Of a DNA stretch of 5,795 nt, positions 1-3,200 are shown in pieces (position 1 is the stretch's first letter; the number at the start of each line of letters is the position of its first letter). The stretch comes from an uncultured euryarchaeote. GTDB lineage: Archaea; Thermoplasmatota; Poseidoniia; Poseidoniales; Thalassarchaeaceae. The translations under genes were made by a program, and so were the position numbers. Below the pieces are notes generated by a model. It made no database searches and was not told the DNA's origin. It saw only the letters and a program-made list of their open reading frames with translations. The stretch spans positions 1-5,795 of the forward strand of contig CALCOR010000187.1 in assembly GCA_937897085.1 (NCBI GenBank), read 5' to 3'.

Positions 1-31
1 CGACCTCAAGGACCACCTGCTCTCGTCCTGA
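1..31 (+). CDS. 3' end of an upstream gene (partial, tentative)
   Basis: A frame entering from the left edge reads D-L-K-D-H-L-L-S-S and stops at TGA 29-31. The residues look like an ordinary charged, amphipathic protein C-terminus, and the stop leaves a normal intergenic gap of 87 bases before the next start. Only nine codons are visible, so no function can be given. The other two plus frames also stay open for a short distance (to a stop at 46-48 in one of them), so the choice of frame rests on plausibility alone. Confidence 0.35.
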   Translation, partial: DLKDHLLSS

Positions 32-118
32 TCATGCGAACGGGATAGTTGGCCGCTTCGGCGCGCCCGAGATGCTATATATTCTCCTTGGTTAGTTTGC
101 GATACCGGGGCGTGTAGT
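32..118 (+). other. Intergenic leader region
   Basis: This 87-base gap holds the TATA-like box and little else. A GGGG run at 107-110 lies eight bases before the ATG but is not a good match to the anti-Shine-Dalgarno core GGAGG, so translation probably starts from a leaderless or short-leader transcript. The 8-base palindrome GGCGCGCC at 60-67 has no U-rich tail and is not a convincing terminator for the upstream gene. Confidence 0.5.
76..83 (+). promoter_or_regulatory. TATA-like promoter box of the giant surface-protein gene
   Basis: The octamer TATATATT stands out in an otherwise GC-rich intergenic stretch. Its centre lies about 40 bases before ATG 119. Archaeal TATA boxes sit about 26-27 bases before the transcript start, which would put the start near 105-108 and leave a leader of only about 11-14 bases. 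The purine-rich BRE expected just upstream is weak here (GAGATGC). In a bacterium the same bases could serve as a -10 element, but I see no matching -35 box at the right distance. Confidence 0.5.
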
Positions 119-223
119 ATGACGATGAACGTGACGAAAGTGACTTTGACGGGAAGTTGGTTCTTCCTGACTATCTTGATGATTGGAATGAGTTGGGGGG
201 CAGCACTGCCTCCGGCGGAGGCT
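119..223 (+). other. Sec-type signal peptide of the giant protein
   Basis: Residues 1-13 (MTMNVTKVTLTGS) form a short n-region with one lysine. Residues 14-30 are a hydrophobic core (W-F-F-L-T-I-L-M-I-G-M-S-W-G-A-A-L), and P-P-A-E-A (31-35) ends in a small-x-small motif suited to signal peptidase I. Cleavage is most likely after Ala35, just before the acidic Asp/Ser run V-D-D-E-S-S-S-S-S. No lipobox cysteine is present, so a lipoprotein is unlikely. An alternative cleavage after Ala28 or Ala29 is possible. Confidence 0.8.
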
Positions 224-3200
224 GTTGATGATGAGTCCTCATCGTCCTCGACGATCGAGGGCGATAACGACTACATCGACACTTACTCCGTGATGGATCT
301 ACCATCGGAGACTCCCAATGTGGAGTACGCGATGAGTCCCGACTCTGAACTGATCGGGAAGAGAGATTCCCATCGCAAGTTCTTCAAGACCGATGAGGGG
401 TACAGTGTCGCCATCTATCCCGACCCCATCCATTACATGTCGGACGATGGGACCTGGGACGACATCGATAAGACGATCATCCCGAACCAGTATGGCTGGG
501 AGGTGACCGAGAACACCTTCGAGACTGCGTTCCCTCTCAACGTCGAGGATGGCATAGTCATCAGTGATGACAAGACGAGTTCAGTCATCATCACCGGTAT
601 CCAGCCCGAGATTGTCCTGTTCAACAACCTCACATTCTCCAGCATTCCGTTCAAGGAGATCGCTCCCCCTGCGACGGAACAGACGCGAGCCGGTGGCAAT
701 GTCATGCGCTACCCGCTGTACGATGGAATCTCCCTCGACTACACCGTGATGACCACTGGTGTCAAGCAGGACCTCATCTTCGAGCGCGAGCCCTTCCTCC
801 CCGTCGGGGAATCACAGGCCGAGTGGATCGGACTGAAGGAGACCTTGGTGCTACCCTTCCAGACAGGACTCTTCGCTGACGACTTCGACCTGATCGAAGA
901 TGGCTTCCACGAGTTGCAGGGCCGGCTCTCGATCCGTGACATGTCCACCGGTGTCGAAGTCGCCTCCATCTCACAACCAACGCTGTATTCGCTCACGGAT
1001 CAGACGGTCCGGTATGAGGCGACGTACTTCCTCACCGTCCGCGGTGAGAATATCGAGATCATCACTGCGGTCCCCATGGACTGGATGGCCGGAGACAAGG
1101 CAGTGTATCCGATGTCCCTCGACCCGACGGTCAAGATCCTGAATGGTGGCTCCGGCTACGCCTATTACTACTACCAGCAGAGCTGGTGGACCCGCTCATA
1201 CGTCTCTTGGTACGACACCGATTGGACGTTCAGCCTCTGCCGTGGTGTGCAGCGCTCGTACTCCTACCCGTATGACGGTTGCACCTCTGGCACGTCCTAT
1301 CGTGATTACATCTACCAAGGATGGCACAAGTTCGACATGAAGGGCACCTTGCTCCCAGGGGCTTCGATCACCAGCGCGAGGCTGGTCCAGTACATGGGCT
1401 ACCTGAACAACGGTGTCGACACCAAGTACATGATGGACGCAGTCATCCTGCGTGACTGTTCCACGAGCGGTTCGACGGCCAACCCTATCGTGAACTGTCC
1501 GAGCAACAACTATCTGGACCCGTCAGCCTACCGCGGTGGCACGTCCTCCACTTCAGCGAGTACCACAGCGTTCCGGTACTTCTCCTCCCTTGAATACGCC
1601 GACATGTCGCATTCTCTGGCAGGTTATCTGAAGCACCCGAACCAGCAAGGTTGGAAGAACATCTCTATGACCGACCCGGCCATCGTTCAGGAGCTCGGCG
1701 CCAGAGCCAACACCTCACAGGGCTGGATCGGCCTGGGCGTCCGCGTCTCGAAGAACGACACCATGCCCTGGTCGAACGTCTGCGCGGTCAATTCCCGCGA
1801 CACCTACCGATGTGGTGGCAAGGCCACCTACCTGAGGCTGGATTACTCCGGTGGCATCGACAACTCAGGACCCATGATGGACTTCACGCCGTACGAGGGT
1901 GACTCGTACCTCGATCGCGACCGCCATCTGTACACCTCGATGGTCGATGTGTCAGGTATCGACACGAGCTCTGGGAATGAGCCTGGGCTGTTCTACCGTG
2001 TCACACCCCCCGGTGGCTCGGCGAGCGCCTGGACCAGGACCGATGCCTCTGAGATCACGACGTCGAACATACGCTGGGGTTACCAGAGCTTCGGCATCAA
2101 TTCCGGCTGGCTGACACAAGGATTCTACACGGCAGTGATCCCAGCGACTGGTCTGGGTCAGGTCGATTACTTCTGGGCTGCTCAGGACGCACACCAGAAC
2201 TCGAATCTGGGGACCGCGCCGGCCGGCGGTTCTGGCGGCATGTCGAATGTGACCGATGCTGCCAACATGCCTCCGTCCTTCTACACGTTCAATGTGCTCG
2301 ACACGACGACATCAGCCGACGAGAAATGGACCGTCCTTATTGACGGGATGAACAACGGTCCATACCAGTATCAGTCAGGTGGACGCGCCATCCATAAGGA
2401 TCAGATGACGATGTGGGAAGGCGAGGACGTCAATGAGATTCTCTGGGAGTTCGACACTGCCGGCTGCGGCTATTGTTGGTCAGGCGATTCAGAGACCTCT
2501 TATTCCGATTCCAAGGGTTGGAACATCAGGTACGATGAGGGCTGCACCAGCTTCTGCTACCGCTACAACCAGAACTACGTGAACTCGCGGCAATCGGTGA
2601 GCTGGCTCGACGCGGTCGGGAATGATGGTCCCGAACACAACCTCCTGTATCACTGGAATACCGATCTGGACCGCTGGGGCATCATCGGGGTCGATGATGA
2701 CGATACTGGAATCGTCGAACCGATCTCGGACGGTGACTACACCTACTACTCGACCTGTTCGAACTGCGGAGCATGGAGCTGGTCAAGATGGGATGGATCG
2801 ACCAGCTACGCATGGAACCGCGCCGTACCGGTTCGAGTCGGTGAGAACAGCTTCACCGGCAACTGGGGTAACAAGAAGATCTCCCAGAGCCAGTCGAACG
2901 GCGATTACACTCACCTGTGTATCACGTCGAACGGCTTCCACCACTTCATCGACACCTCGAGCGAGGCACCCAGTTACTGGAGTTGCACGTACTACTCGTG
3001 GAATGTCAGATACATGAACAGTGGTCGTTACAACTACATGTTCAACGGCTGGATGCACGGTACCGCCTCCTACATCGGCGGCACTATGAGTCCGACATGG
3101 AGCATCTACAGCAAGGTCTCACCGATCAAGCCGGTCCCAGACACCTTCCCACCGAAGGTCGAGGACCTCGCCGAGCTGGGTGACTCATACGTCACCGCGC

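Noticed and set aside
56..71. Possible stem-loop terminator around the GGCGCGCC palindrome
   Set aside because: The stem is a short self-palindrome without a proper loop, flanking pairs are mismatched and no T-run follows.
2622..3017. Plus-strand frame of 131 codons in another phase
   Set aside because: The product is a low-complexity Thr/Arg/Ser sequence, while the overlapping main frame gives aromatic, domain-like protein.
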